DNA of 64,000 nucleotides from Antrihabitans stalagmiti. Lineage in GTDB: Bacteria > Actinomycetota > Actinomycetes > Mycobacteriales > Mycobacteriaceae. The notes under the pieces are model-generated. The model was not told the DNA's origin and searched no databases. It worked only from the letters and a program-made list of their open reading frames with translations. Location: contig NZ_JAEMNV010000008.1 of NCBI RefSeq assembly GCF_016482825.1, positions 62,001 to 126,000 on the forward strand, in the 5' to 3' direction. Both the position numbers and the translations under genes were made by a program. Within the stretch, counting starts at the first letter, position 1; each line of letters opens with the position of its first letter. Shown here piece after piece: positions 46,522-55,243 of the stretch.

Positions 46522-47406
46522 ATGGCCGACACCACCAGAAGTGTTCGACCCGCATGGGTCGACGACGAACTCTTTCCGTTCGACAGCAGATTCGTCGATA
46601 TCGACGGGCACACCGTGCATTACATCGACGAAGGAACGGGACCAACGCTGCTGTTCCTGCACGGCAATCCGACTTGGTCATTCCTCTGGCGCGAGGTGAT
46701 CCTCGCGCTTCGAGGCGACTTCCGGTGCATCGCGCTCGACTACCCGGGCTTCGGACTGTCCACGGCCAAAGTCGGCTACCGCTACCTGCCCGAAGAACAC
46801 GCAGATCTCGTCACCGGTTTCATCGACGCGCTCGGCCTGACTGGGGTGACGCTGGTCGGGCAGGACTGGGGTGGCCCGATCGGTCTGGCCGCCGCACGGC
46901 GACGGCCGGGTGTCGTCGATCGGCTGGTACTTGCCAACACCTGGGCCTGGCCGGTCAATGGGATTCTCCATTTCGAGGCATTCTCTCGCATCGTCGGCGG
47001 ACTCCCGTTTCGATTCTTGGTCCGGCGGTTCAACCTTCTCGTCGATGCGTTCATCCCTACCGGTCACCGACGTCGAAAGCCGACGTCGGCCGAGATGACT
47101 CACTACAATCGTGCGCTCGACACCGCCGAGCGGCGCCAGGCCTCTGCCGTGCTTCCTGGCCGTATTCTCGCGAGCCGGGCCTTCTTCGTCGAGTTGGAAG
47201 ACGGCCTTGCTGACCTCGCCCACCTACCGACCCTGATCGTGTGGGGTGACGCCGACATCGCCTTCCGACCTCAGGAGCGCGAGCGCCTGGAAGCAACGTT
47301 CACAGACCACACGACCGTTATCGTCGAAGGCGCTGGGACGTACGTCGAGTCAGATGCGCCGGAAGAGTTCGTCGCTGCCATTCGTAATTGGGAATCGACG
47401 CACTGA
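46522..47406 (+). CDS. Haloalkane dehalogenase-like alpha/beta hydrolase lacking the catalytic His
   Basis: 294 residues. Oxyanion segment HGNPTWSFLWR, nucleophile Asp115 in GQDWGG with the halide-stabilising Trp116, and a WGDAD segment that could supply the acid. Against LinB-type enzymes (pattern AHFIQEDSP), the general-base His is Thr273 here (GTYVESDAP; codon ACG at 47338-47340). Without it the ester intermediate would not be hydrolysed in known members. It may be a binding or covalent-capture protein, or use another base. ATG with AGGGGG upstream; regulated by the divergent HxlR (inference). Confidence 0.88.
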   Translation: MADTTRSVRPAWVDDELFPFDSRFVDIDGHTVHYIDEGTGPTLLFLHGNPTWSFLWREVILALRGDFRCIALDYPGFGLSTAKVGYRYLPEEHADLVTGFIDALGLTGVTLVGQDWGGPIGLAAARRRPGVVDRLVLANTWAWPVNGILHFEAFSRIVGGLPFRFLVRRFNLLVDAFIPTGHRRRKPTSAEMTHYNRALDTAERRQASAVLPGRILASRAFFVELEDGLADLAHLPTLIVWGDADIAFRPQERERLEATFTDHTTVIVEGAGTYVESDAPEEFVAAIRNWESTH

Positions 47407-47441
47407 TTGCCGGTTCCGACCGCGGCGTACCGTCGCATGTG

Positions 47442-48476
47442 ATGACCCATTTGCGTCCACTTACGTTCCTGTTGCCCATACTCCTTGTGCTGGCGCTGGC
47501 CGCCTGTTCCGAAGATCGCGGTGATACCGGTGAAAAAGAGACGGTAGCTGCGGCGCGCGAATCCGTCGGCTGCGAAATCGGTCAGCCAGCCGCGGGGCGC
47601 ACGGAAGTGACCATGACGAGCGGCGGCCGCGAACGCTCCTACATCCGCTACGTGCCTCAAGAACTGTTGCCGGGCAAGGCAGTTCCGCTCGTGCTCGACC
47701 TCACCGCGTACTCACCCGCAAGCACCGAAGAGTCGTTCAGCGGGTTCACCAAACCCGACGCCGCGGGGAGAGTCAAGGCCGATGATGTCGGCGCCGTCGT
47801 CATTACACCCGAGCCGGTCAACGGTGCCGGGCCGCTACTCACCTGGAACTACGTCGACAAACCGGGGTGGACGGACGACCAGCTGTTCGTCAGCGACCTG
47901 CTCGACGACGTTGAGGCCGCCACCTGTATCGACACTGATCGGGTGTTGGTAATGGGCTTCGCCGTCGGCGGGGTGTTCGGCTCGATCTTGGCCTGCGACC
48001 AAACTGACCGGTTCGCCGCACTGGTTACTGTCTCGGGCCTCTACAGCCCTACCTCCTGTTCACCGTCCAAGCCACTTCCGGTGCTGTCCTTCCACGGCAC
48101 GGCCGACCGGTTCATCCCGTTCGACGGCGGAGTCGGCAGTGGCGCAGGCGAACTCGGGCTCACCGAGGAGACGACGGCAGGCATGTTGTTCATGGGCCGG
48201 CGAGACGGTGCACTCCAATCGTCACAGGCGTGGGCCGACCACGACGGCTGCACCGTCGGGCCGACCGATACACCCGTCACCGACGGAGTCACCCGAAAGG
48301 CATGGTCCGGATGCACGAATGGCACCGTCGTCGAGCTGTACGTCCTCGACGGCGGTGAACACACGTGGCCCGGCAGCAATGGGATGGACGCTCTCACAGG
48401 GCTTCTCGGGCCAGTCACCGACGCTGTAGTCGCAAACGACGTGATCTGGGATTTCTTCGAAGCGCATACTCGTTGA
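47442..48476 (+). CDS. Lipoprotein of the PHB-depolymerase/feruloyl-esterase-like family, nucleophile Ser replaced
   Basis: 344 residues. Signal with lipobox LAAC (Cys22). The alpha/beta hydrolase core resembles LpqC/PHB depolymerase-type proteins: SYIRYVPQELLPGKAVPLVLDLTAY, a nucleophile elbow GFAVGG where the expected Ser is Ala174 (codon GCC at 47961-47963), an intact acid in HGTADRFIPFDGG and His in DGGEHTWPG. So the catalytic triad is incomplete. It follows the dehalogenase-like gene by 35 bp. ATG 47442 is preferred; a GTG lies directly before it. Confidence 0.87.
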   Translation: MTHLRPLTFLLPILLVLALAACSEDRGDTGEKETVAAARESVGCEIGQPAAGRTEVTMTSGGRERSYIRYVPQELLPGKAVPLVLDLTAYSPASTEESFSGFTKPDAAGRVKADDVGAVVITPEPVNGAGPLLTWNYVDKPGWTDDQLFVSDLLDDVEAATCIDTDRVLVMGFAVGGVFGSILACDQTDRFAALVTVSGLYSPTSCSPSKPLPVLSFHGTADRFIPFDGGVGSGAGELGLTEETTAGMLFMGRRDGALQSSQAWADHDGCTVGPTDTPVTDGVTRKAWSGCTNGTVVELYVLDGGEHTWPGSNGMDALTGLLGPVTDAVVANDVIWDFFEAHTR

Positions 48477-48498
48477 CAGCGGCCATCGACTGGGTCCA

Positions 48499-48867
48499 AT
48501 GAGCAGTTCACGGAAAGATCGAGGCGTGGCACTTCCGAGATGGCGGCGGATCAGAGACGGGGTCTTGCTGGCCACGCTGGCAGTGTTCGCGATTGTCTAC
48601 GTCGGTTTCGGCGTCAAGTATTCGAATCCGAACTGGATATTCTCCCCGCCCAACGCCTTTCGCTTCGAAGGTCGGATTTATCAACCAAGCTACTTCGAAC
48701 CGACTGAGACGCTTCCACCTCGGTCCGGTCACAGCTACGAGAAAATAGGATCACTAATCCCATTCGGTCAGTCGATCTACGGACTCCGAGGAGTCAAGCT
48801 GCATATGGGCCTCTTCGTGCATTGGCACGGGAAGTACGTGCAATACGGGATCCTCGGTGGCCCCTAG
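48499..48867 (+). CDS. Single-pass membrane protein of unknown function
   Basis: 122 residues. A basic N-terminus precedes one helix (GVLLATLAVFAIVYVGFGV), then an outside part rich in aromatic residues, with NPNWIFSPPNAFRFEGRIYQPSYF and a C-terminal VHWHGKYVQYGILGGP. It follows the lipoprotein gene by 22 bp, same strand. No family recognised. Confidence 0.6.
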   Translation: MSSSRKDRGVALPRWRRIRDGVLLATLAVFAIVYVGFGVKYSNPNWIFSPPNAFRFEGRIYQPSYFEPTETLPPRSGHSYEKIGSLIPFGQSIYGLRGVKLHMGLFVHWHGKYVQYGILGGP

Positions 48868-48917
48868 CGCAGCACACCCGGCAAAGCCGCTCCGAGACCG
48901 AGCGTCGCCGTCCACCT

Positions 48918-49472
48918 TCAGGTCGTAGCAATGCGTGCACTCGCTGTCAGTAGTGCCTCGACAATCTCGTCCGCGGGGGCGATCTCGCTCGCCCGATGGG
49001 CGCGGAATTCCCAAACCACTTGTGCGCCTCCGCGTGTGGCGACGAACGCACCGCCGAGTTGTGCATTGTCGCCCGTCCTTTGATAGGGGTAGACCCCATT
49101 CCGAACGAGACCGATCAAGGGGGCAATGTTTGTCGGTCCGTGCGCAGCGCGCCACGCTCGGGTGAGTCCCATGGTGCGATAGAGCGACTGGTCGGCGGTC
49201 GTCAGGATCGGGAACCTGGTTTCGGAGCGTTTGCGAAAGGTGAACGCCTGGATAGGGGTTCCAAGTCCGATCAGGACGACATTGGCGCCGGCCGCCGTGA
49301 TGTCGTCGTAGCTCGTGTTGAGGTCGACTGCTTGTTTCAGCGCGAACGCGCTGCCGAACTGGCGCAGGAATACGAGCGCTACCGGACCGTTCTGCCAGAA
49401 GTCCTGGATCTCGTGGTGGTGGTGACGGTCGTCGAGGAGTCGTTCGGTCGAGATCACATCGACTCGGCTCAT
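48918..49472 (-). CDS. Peroxiredoxin-like (PrxL2/AhpC-TSA type) protein without cysteines
   Basis: 184 residues with the AhpC/TSA_2 pattern: GPVALVFLRQFG, ANVVLIGLGTPIQAFTFRKR, FPILTTADQSLYRTMGL. In relatives the active site reads GCxFC; here it is Gly40-Ser41-Ala-Phe-Ala44, and the whole protein contains no cysteine. So it cannot act as a peroxidase through thiols. A natural HHHH run sits at 17-20. Its start overlaps the stop of the MpaB-type gene (ATGA), so they are coupled. Confidence 0.85.
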   Translation of the reverse strand: MSRVDVISTERLLDDRHHHHEIQDFWQNGPVALVFLRQFGSAFALKQAVDLNTSYDDITAAGANVVLIGLGTPIQAFTFRKRSETRFPILTTADQSLYRTMGLTRAWRAAHGPTNIAPLIGLVRNGVYPYQRTGDNAQLGGAFVATRGGAQVVWEFRAHRASEIAPADEIVEALLTASARIATT

Positions 49473-50557
49473 TGCTTGGCCTCCTGCAATCCTGCTTGTA
49501 CCGGTTGATCGATCGTGTGTTGCAGCGTGCCGCCTTTACCTTGTTGGAGGGTGAGGCCGGGATTGTGGGTAAAGGGAACCTTCCCCGTTTCAGAGGTATG
49601 GCGGAGGGCGTTGTGCGCATAGCCCCACATCTCGTACCCGACGAACGGCACGATCAAGTGGTCGACGATCGGGTGGTTCACGACCTTGGCGACCTGCTTG
49701 ATGACGACAGCGGACAGAGTGGTGCGCAACCGGATGTTCGCGAGTCCGCCGATTTCGCGCACATACGGACTCATCAGTGGAACCGACGCCCAAAACAGAA
49801 TGCGCACAAACGGATTGATCGCTCCCAGCGGCCACACCGGAGTCCATGGCGGCGATGTGAGGAAGTCGAGAATTTCCTGAGCAGGGCGGGTGAACGCCAT
49901 GATGTTCCGCTCGGCGTTCGCCACCCAGGCGTCCACGTCCTCGGGCGTAAGGGGCAGTTCTCCCGTGGGGATTCCTAGCAACTCGGCGACGATGTGCTGT
50001 TCGGCGTAGAACTGCCGCTCGTCTTCCACGGTTGCGTTCGGATCGCCGTAAGCCTTGTACGCGCGCCATAGGAGCTGCCAGCCCGCGATATAGGTGAACT
50101 TCAACGCGTCGACATGGTTGGCGCGAAACTGCTCACCGGAACCGGGGATCTCACCGTTGACGTGCGAATGCTTGCGGAACAGGTCACGACCGACCTTGTC
50201 TGCGGTCGCGCTGTCACCGAATACCGCACCGGCGAAGAACAACAGACTCCGTCGCGTCCGGCCAAGCGTGTCGTAGTAGTAGACGGTGTGTTGCCCCACG
50301 CCATAGGCACCGACTGGATCGAGCATGGCGAGGAACAGACCGGACATCGCGCCCATCCCGGCAACCAGTACGTTTTCGTAGACCTTCCAGCTGATTGAGT
50401 CGGGACCGAAGTACCCGCCGTCGATTCGCGGGGACTCGGCCAAGGCGAGCGCCTTCTTGCCGTTTTTGCCGTGCAGCCCGAGCAGGAAGTCGAACTTCCG
50501 ATCAGCCGCTCGACGCTCGTCGGGAGTTTTGCTGAGCATTTCACTGACAAAGCTCAT
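49469..50557 (-). CDS. MpaB-type oxygenase (DUF2236, latex-clearing-protein-like)
   Basis: 362 residues. Family pattern seen: VLVAGMGAMSGLFLAMLDPVGAYGVGQHT, RDLFRKHSHVNGEIPG, RANHVDALKFTYIAGWQLLWRAY, FYAEQHIVAELLGIP. His residues in RKHSHVNG and RANHVDAL resemble heme ligands of related Lcp-type oxygenases. Substrate unknown. ATG 50557 is preferred; an upstream GTG (50572) is possible. Divergent TetR gene lies 182 bp away. Confidence 0.85.
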   Translation of the reverse strand: MSFVSEMLSKTPDERRAADRKFDFLLGLHGKNGKKALALAESPRIDGGYFGPDSISWKVYENVLVAGMGAMSGLFLAMLDPVGAYGVGQHTVYYYDTLGRTRRSLLFFAGAVFGDSATADKVGRDLFRKHSHVNGEIPGSGEQFRANHVDALKFTYIAGWQLLWRAYKAYGDPNATVEDERQFYAEQHIVAELLGIPTGELPLTPEDVDAWVANAERNIMAFTRPAQEILDFLTSPPWTPVWPLGAINPFVRILFWASVPLMSPYVREIGGLANIRLRTTLSAVVIKQVAKVVNHPIVDHLIVPFVGYEMWGYAHNALRHTSETGKVPFTHNPGLTLQQGKGGTLQHTIDQPVQAGLQEAKQ

Positions 50558-50633
50558 AAGACCTGCCCTCACTTCGTTGTACGGGAACTGAACCGGTCCG
50601 CCGGACGACTCCCGTCGAGCGTGATGACCATTT

Positions 50634-50669
50634 CATATTAGACCATAATTTGAATTGCAACATAATATG
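50634..50669. promoter_or_regulatory. AT-rich inverted repeat in the MpaB/TetR divergent region
   Basis: CATATTA (50634-50640) and TAATATG (50663-50669) form an inverted repeat with a 22-nt spacer; CATAAT also recurs at 50644-50649 and 50661-50666. The stretch is much more AT-rich than its surroundings and lies between the two divergent genes, so it likely holds promoters and a TetR operator. Confidence 0.5.
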
Positions 50670-50739
50670 CTGGGTGGGCGTATGGCAAGGCCGTTCCACT
50701 CGGACGGGCGCGCTAGCGTTGACGCGCAAAGGAGGACAG

Positions 50740-51396
50740 ATGCCGAAGGCGTTGACGCGCGACGAATTGCAAGCGCAGACCCGCGAGCTGATCGTCTCCG
50801 CGGCGGAGCGAGTGTTCCTGGCGCGCGGCTACCACGCGACGACGATCGCCCAGATCGCTGACGAGGCCGGCCGCACCCATGGGTCGATCTACGGAAACTT
50901 TGCCGGAAAAGAGGACTTATGCCTGCAGGTGCTGCGCAGACATTTTCAACACGTCCTCGAAGGTCTGTCCACCGCGGTCCTGACCGCCGCTGGAGAGACC
51001 GCCAAAATGTCTGCAACACAACAACAGTGGGAGAAGCTCCTCGAAGAACCGGCATGGATCCGGCTCGCGGCGGACTTCACGATCGCCACCCGCAGCGACC
51101 CAGCCCTCGAAAAGTCCAACCGTGACACCATCGACGGATTCACCGCAGGCATCCGAATTCTGATCCTTGCGCAGGCGAATACTCTTGGCGTGCAGGCCGT
51201 CGACCACGAACTGCTCGAGCGGGCCGGCGCAGCGCTGCTGGCCACCGGGGTCGGATTGGCCGTCGGATATGCCTTGGGCGCAACGTCACACGAACTCACT
51301 GTCGCGTCGTTCCTCGACAGCGTCGAACTATGGTTCCGCCGAATGGATATCCAATCGCAACCGTTCCCTGACCGGGTCGACGATCACCAAGGCTAA
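50740..51396 (+). CDS. TetR-family regulator
   Basis: 218 residues. Helix-turn-helix TTIAQIADEAGRTHGSIYGNFAGKEDLCLQVL, then a helical ligand domain. ATG 50740 with GGAGG 6 nt upstream. Divergent from the MpaB-type/peroxiredoxin-like operon and probably its repressor. Confidence 0.9.
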   Translation: MPKALTRDELQAQTRELIVSAAERVFLARGYHATTIAQIADEAGRTHGSIYGNFAGKEDLCLQVLRRHFQHVLEGLSTAVLTAAGETAKMSATQQQWEKLLEEPAWIRLAADFTIATRSDPALEKSNRDTIDGFTAGIRILILAQANTLGVQAVDHELLERAGAALLATGVGLAVGYALGATSHELTVASFLDSVELWFRRMDIQSQPFPDRVDDHQG

Positions 51397-51430
51397 GCGG
51401 CGGTACTTTCGGTCTCCGACGGAACGTGCG

Positions 51431-51934
51431 CTACGAAATCCGCTGTCCCAGTGCCGGTTCGTCGATCTGTTCGCGGAGTATGTCGCCATGACCCGCGTGC
51501 CTGGCGAACTCTTGGATCATCGCGAGCAGTGTCCATCGCATGCTGACGGTGCCCTCGCCGGGAAAGTCCTTGGTGTCGTCGAGGTCGTAGCGGGATGCGA
51601 TGTCACGTGAGCGTCGGCTCGCGCGTTCGAACTCGGCGATAACATCCTCCACCGACTCGTCTGCGGTCACTGCGAAGGTGCCTTCGTCGCGGCGCGAGTA
51701 ACCGTCGCATTCGGATTCGTCCAGTTCGGCCCAAAACCGTTGGAACCAAATACGTTCCGCGGCGGCAGCATGCTTGAGCAACGAGATCGGTGTCGTCAGT
51801 GACGCAACGAGTCGTCGGCGCGCATCGGTGTCGGACAGTCCCCGCGCCGTTTCGATCAGCGCTTCGCGGTTGCGGTCCAGCGTGTTCTCGATGAGGGCTC
51901 GCTCGGTGCCGTTGGTGATTCGGTTGGTAGACAT
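51431..51934 (-). CDS. DinB-like DUF664 protein
   Basis: 167 residues, four-helix DinB fold of the DUF664 type: LIENTLDRNREALIETARGLSD, TTPISLLKHAAAAERIWFQRFW, SMRWTLLAMIQEFARHAGHGDILREQID. Conserved His in LKHAAAAE and ARHAGHGD match metal ligands of thiol-dependent transferases. Mycothiol is the expected thiol in this lineage (inference). The following 223 bp up to the YnfA gene hold no recognisable feature. Confidence 0.85.
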   Translation of the reverse strand: MSTNRITNGTERALIENTLDRNREALIETARGLSDTDARRRLVASLTTPISLLKHAAAAERIWFQRFWAELDESECDGYSRRDEGTFAVTADESVEDVIAEFERASRRSRDIASRYDLDDTKDFPGEGTVSMRWTLLAMIQEFARHAGHGDILREQIDEPALGQRIS

Positions 51935-52157
51935 AGGTTTTCACTCCATCTCTGTGGTGCATGCAAGGTTCGTCCGGCGTCGACAACGACCGGGAAATGA
52001 GGCATTCGATTTCGCTCGTCGCGCGAAGAGTGGCGAGGCGGCGTGTGATACAGCCCGGTCTACCCGGCCGGTGCTGCGGATTCAGCGTATAGCAACGCGA
52101 CCCGAATCGGGAGACGGAAGTGTCACGTCCCAGCCGATCGAGCCCGCCTGCACACGA

Positions 52158-52493
52158 CTAGGCGCTACGCGGTGAATACATGATGACGGCAACGCCGATC
52201 AGACAGATCGACGCGCCGAGTACGTCCCAGCGGTCGGGACGAAACCCGTCCAAAACCATTCCCCACGCGAGCGATCCTGCGACGAAGATTCCGCCGTATG
52301 CAGCGAGGATTCGACCGAAGTTCGCGTCCGGTTGCAGGGTGGCGACAAATCCGTAGGCACCGAGGGCGACCACTCCAGCGCCGATCCAGACCCAGCCGCG
52401 ATGTTCGCGGACGCCCTGCCAGATCAACCAGGCTCCGCCGATCTCGGCAATTGCAGCGAGAACGAACAGCAGGATCGAACGCAGAACGGTCAT
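52158..52493 (-). CDS. ynfA: YnfA-family small membrane protein
   Basis: 111 residues, four helices, UPF0060/YnfA family. Seen: [85 protein letters not shown]. Relatives resemble small multidrug transporters; function in this lineage is unknown. Confidence 0.92.
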   Translation of the reverse strand: MTVLRSILLFVLAAIAEIGGAWLIWQGVREHRGWVWIGAGVVALGAYGFVATLQPDANFGRILAAYGGIFVAGSLAWGMVLDGFRPDRWDVLGASICLIGVAVIMYSPRSA

Positions 52494-52533
52494 GGCGGGA
52501 GTCTATGGATGACTCCTGCGGGCCGTTGAACGC

Positions 52534-53571
52534 CTAACCTGCCGCAGGCAATTCCGCGCACACGGCGACTTCACAAATGAACTCGCCGATTTCTTCCAGC
52601 GATTGTCGTGCCTCGGGAACAAATGCCTCGGCTGCCTGGAACACGTGCACCTGCCCGGCCCACGTCTTCAGCTCGACCGGCACTCGGGCCGCCTGCAACC
52701 GCTCGGTCATCAGCTCCGCGTCGTAGATCAAACCTTCGACCGCCGAGGCGTGAATCAGCGTCGGCGGCATCTTCGTCAGGTCTTCGGCGGTCGGTTCGAC
52801 AAGCGGACCGGGTACACCGTCGACAAGGACACGCTCGTTCGCTTGCAGAATGATCTGCTCGAGAGCCGTGAAGCATTTGGCTGTGAAGATGGGGTCGGTC
52901 CGTGAATTGGGATGACTCAATTTTCCGGCGGGATCGAGCTCGGTCAGCGGTGACATCGCGACGATGCCCGCAGGTGGCGTCAGCCCCTCGCTGATCAAGG
53001 TGAGCGCAACCATAAACGTGAGGTAGCCGCCGGCGGAATCACCTGCGACGACGATCTGGTCCGGCCGATATCCACGCGCAAGCAGCCACCGGTAGCCGTC
53101 GACGCAGTCCTGCACCGCGTCCGACATCGGCGAGTGCGGCGCCATCCGATAGTCGACGCTCAATACCGGCGCGTCGGCCAAACGCGAGAGCGTCGATACG
53201 ATTCGCACGTGGGTGTTCAGGCCACATGCAATGAACGCTCCGCCGTGCAGGTAGAGAATCGCCCGGCCCGATCCGTCAGCTGGCGCAACACCTTTCGCCC
53301 GTACGAGTTCGCTGCCGCAGTTGTTCAGCCGGACCGGTTGCCGCACGGTCCCCTTCGGCGGAATCATGACGAACCGCGCCAACCAATCGACGATTCCGGT
53401 CGGCAGTGGCCAATGAAACACATACGTCAGTAGGTGCAGAGCAGGCCGCACGGTATAGCGCAGTCCCGTAGTCAAGCAACGCCCCTGCCAGCTGATCGAC
53501 TCTTCCCGAAACACCAAACGCCCAGGTAGGGAGCGGACGTGATCGGAGTGCGCGTTGCGAGCTGCGGTCAT
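52534..53571 (-). CDS. Alpha/beta hydrolase esterase, hormone-sensitive lipase type
   Basis: 345 residues. HSL-family motifs: oxyanion HGGAF, nucleophile Ser in GDSAGG, acid Asp likely in LIYDAELM or after, His in GQVHVFQ. Fits carboxylesterases of the NlhH/LipH type with small ester substrates. ATG 53571 is preferred (MTAARNAHSDH). No signal peptide seen. Confidence 0.9.
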   Translation of the reverse strand: MTAARNAHSDHVRSLPGRLVFREESISWQGRCLTTGLRYTVRPALHLLTYVFHWPLPTGIVDWLARFVMIPPKGTVRQPVRLNNCGSELVRAKGVAPADGSGRAILYLHGGAFIACGLNTHVRIVSTLSRLADAPVLSVDYRMAPHSPMSDAVQDCVDGYRWLLARGYRPDQIVVAGDSAGGYLTFMVALTLISEGLTPPAGIVAMSPLTELDPAGKLSHPNSRTDPIFTAKCFTALEQIILQANERVLVDGVPGPLVEPTAEDLTKMPPTLIHASAVEGLIYDAELMTERLQAARVPVELKTWAGQVHVFQAAEAFVPEARQSLEEIGEFICEVAVCAELPAAG

Positions 53572-53662
53572 CGTGTTCTGCCTTTCTGGTGGCGCCGGTG
53601 CCACGCAGCGACAATACCCGACTGACGTATCACTCGTCGAACAATGCTCAGGTTGGGCCACC

Positions 53663-53721
53663 ACGAACGGGCTACCAGTGCTCACTTTTCGGTCAAATCG
53701 CGACACTGTTAGCCCGTTCGT
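53663..53721. terminator. 12-bp inverted repeat next to the orphan atpE
   Basis: ACGAACGGGCTA (53663-53674) and TAGCCCGTTCGT (53710-53721) are perfect complements with a 35-nt loop, starting 3 nt after the c-subunit gene stop on the minus strand. It separates that gene from the esterase start at 53571. Likely a terminator or mRNA 3'-end structure; no U-tract follows. Confidence 0.55.
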
Positions 53722-53724
53722 CGG

Positions 53725-53973
53725 CTACCCACCAGGCGTGGCAAAAACGAACAGCGCCATAAACGCGATGTTGATGAAGAACGCGGCTTCGACAAGACCG
53801 ACGGTGATGAGAAACGGCGTGAACAGGCGAGACTGCGCCTCGGGTTGCCGCGTCACCCCCTCGATGAACTTCGCTCCAGCCAAGCCGTCGCCGACCCCGA
53901 CTGCAATGGCTCCCCCGGCCAGCGCGATCGAGCCCGCGATCAAGGCGTCCCCCATCAGTGCTTCGCTTGCCAT
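53725..53973 (-). CDS. atpE: Orphan ATP synthase F0 subunit c (AtpE-like)
   Basis: 82 residues with two hydrophobic helices and the polar loop RQPEA (42-46) of subunit c. Helix 1 has the glycine-rich [14 protein letters not shown] pattern and helix 2 the proton-carrying Glu62 in [19 protein letters not shown]. It closely resembles mycobacterial AtpE, yet no other atp gene is near it; the neighbours are a glycosyltransferase and an esterase. So it is probably an extra copy outside the atp operon. Good ribosome site (AGAGGAA). Whether it enters the c-ring or does something else is unknown. Confidence 0.9.
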   Translation of the reverse strand: MASEALMGDALIAGSIALAGGAIAVGVGDGLAGAKFIEGVTRQPEAQSRLFTPFLITVGLVEAAFFINIAFMALFVFATPGG

Positions 53974-54007
53974 TCCATTCCTCTCGTTATGCTCGAGCGA
54001 CGATTCG

Positions 54008-55243
54008 CTATGCGCGGATCAGCTTTTCGACCGTGGTCACGACCATCGCGGCGCCGTCTTCCTCGGCGATCCGGCCTGCCAGGTCCTGGGCAGCAGCTCG
54101 GTGGCTCGGCTCGCTCAGGGCCGCATCGATCGCCTTGGCCAGTCGATCCGCCGTGAGCTTGGGCCGTGGCACCGTCGCGGCGCTCGCACCGAGGTCGTGC
54201 AGACGTCGCGCCCAGAACGGTTGATCGCCACCCGGCGACGGAATGGCGATGGTCGGCAATCCCGCGCGCAGCGCGGCACCGGTAGTTCCTGCCCCGCATG
54301 AATGCGCAACGGCGGCAACTTTTTCGAACAACCAATCGTGCGGTACGGAACCGACCGTCATGACACCGTCGCCGACGACATCGAGTCCTGCCCCGCCGGC
54401 CTGAACCACCCCGCGCACACCGACCTGCACCAGCGCCTCGTGGATCGTTTCCGATAGGCGAGCCGCATCGTCTTTGCCGAGAATCAAGCTGCCCAATCCG
54501 AGAAAGACCGGCGCAGAACCGGATTCGAGGAACGACACCAACTCCGCCGGCGGTTCCCAGCCGATCGGGCGTTGCGGCCACCAGTATCCAGTCACTTCGA
54601 GGCCGGGTCGCCAATCCTGCGGACGCGGCACGACAGTCGGTGAAAAGCCATGCAGTATGGGCCATTCCGCGGCAGTGCGCTCCTGCCGCAGCTTCCGTGC
54701 GGACTTCGCCGGGAGTCCGAGCTGGTTTCGGAAGCCCGCAATCGTCTTGCCGTAGAGGCGGTCCATCAATCCTGCTGCTCGGCGCCCGGCGCTGCGGTTC
54801 ACCATCGAACCGCCGGACCAGGCTCCCATCAGCGACGGCGGGAAGGCGGACGTCTTCGACAACGGTTGCAGCCGCACACCGATGCTCGGAATATTTCTCG
54901 CCTCGGCGAGCGGATGTCCGGCAAGTTCGGCGAATGGCGTCAGCAACAAGACATCTGCCGGTACCTCGTCGAATGCGGCAAGCAGGTTCTCACCGAGCTT
55001 GCGCATACCGCTCGGCCGCACGAGCTTCATTGCCTCCTTGAGTGGATCTTTCATGTCCGGGTCGACATCGAGTTCGACGTCGATTGCCCGAGCCTGGAGT
55101 CCGCAGCCCTCGATTTCCTCGACGAGGTCCGGCGTTGTCGTCATAACGACGTCATGGCCGGCGTCGACGAACTTACGACCGAAATCGGTCAGCGGAACCA
55201 GGTCACCTCGCGAGCCGTAGGCCGCGATCACAATTCTTGCCAC
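54008..55243 (-). CDS. GT1-family glycosyltransferase (MGT/UGT type)
   Basis: 411 residues, GT-B fold. N-terminal [24 protein letters not shown]-terminal nucleotide-sugar-binding [35 protein letters not shown]. Relatives glycosylate lipids, glycopeptides or macrolides. GTG start at 55243 overlaps the stop of the TetR gene by one base, so it is controlled and translated together with it. Ribosome site is weak. The acceptor is unknown; a drug-modifying role is possible. Confidence 0.9.
   Translation of the reverse strand: MARIVIAAYGSRGDLVPLTDFGRKFVDAGHDVVMTTTPDLVEEIEGCGLQARAIDVELDVDPDMKDPLKEAMKLVRPSGMRKLGENLLAAFDEVPADVLLLTPFAELAGHPLAEARNIPSIGVRLQPLSKTSAFPPSLMGAWSGGSMVNRSAGRRAAGLMDRLYGKTIAGFRNQLGLPAKSARKLRQERTAAEWPILHGFSPTVVPRPQDWRPGLEVTGYWWPQRPIGWEPPAELVSFLESGSAPVFLGLGSLILGKDDAARLSETIHEALVQVGVRGVVQAGGAGLDVVGDGVMTVGSVPHDWLFEKVAAVAHSCGAGTTGAALRAGLPTIAIPSPGGDQPFWARRLHDLGASAATVPRPKLTADRLAKAIDAALSEPSHRAAAQDLAGRIAEEDGAAMVVTTVEKLIRA

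Noticed and set aside
53571-53706. N-terminal extension of the esterase
   Set aside because: The added residues overlap the inverted repeat region and have no family similarity; ATG 53571 gives the normal length.
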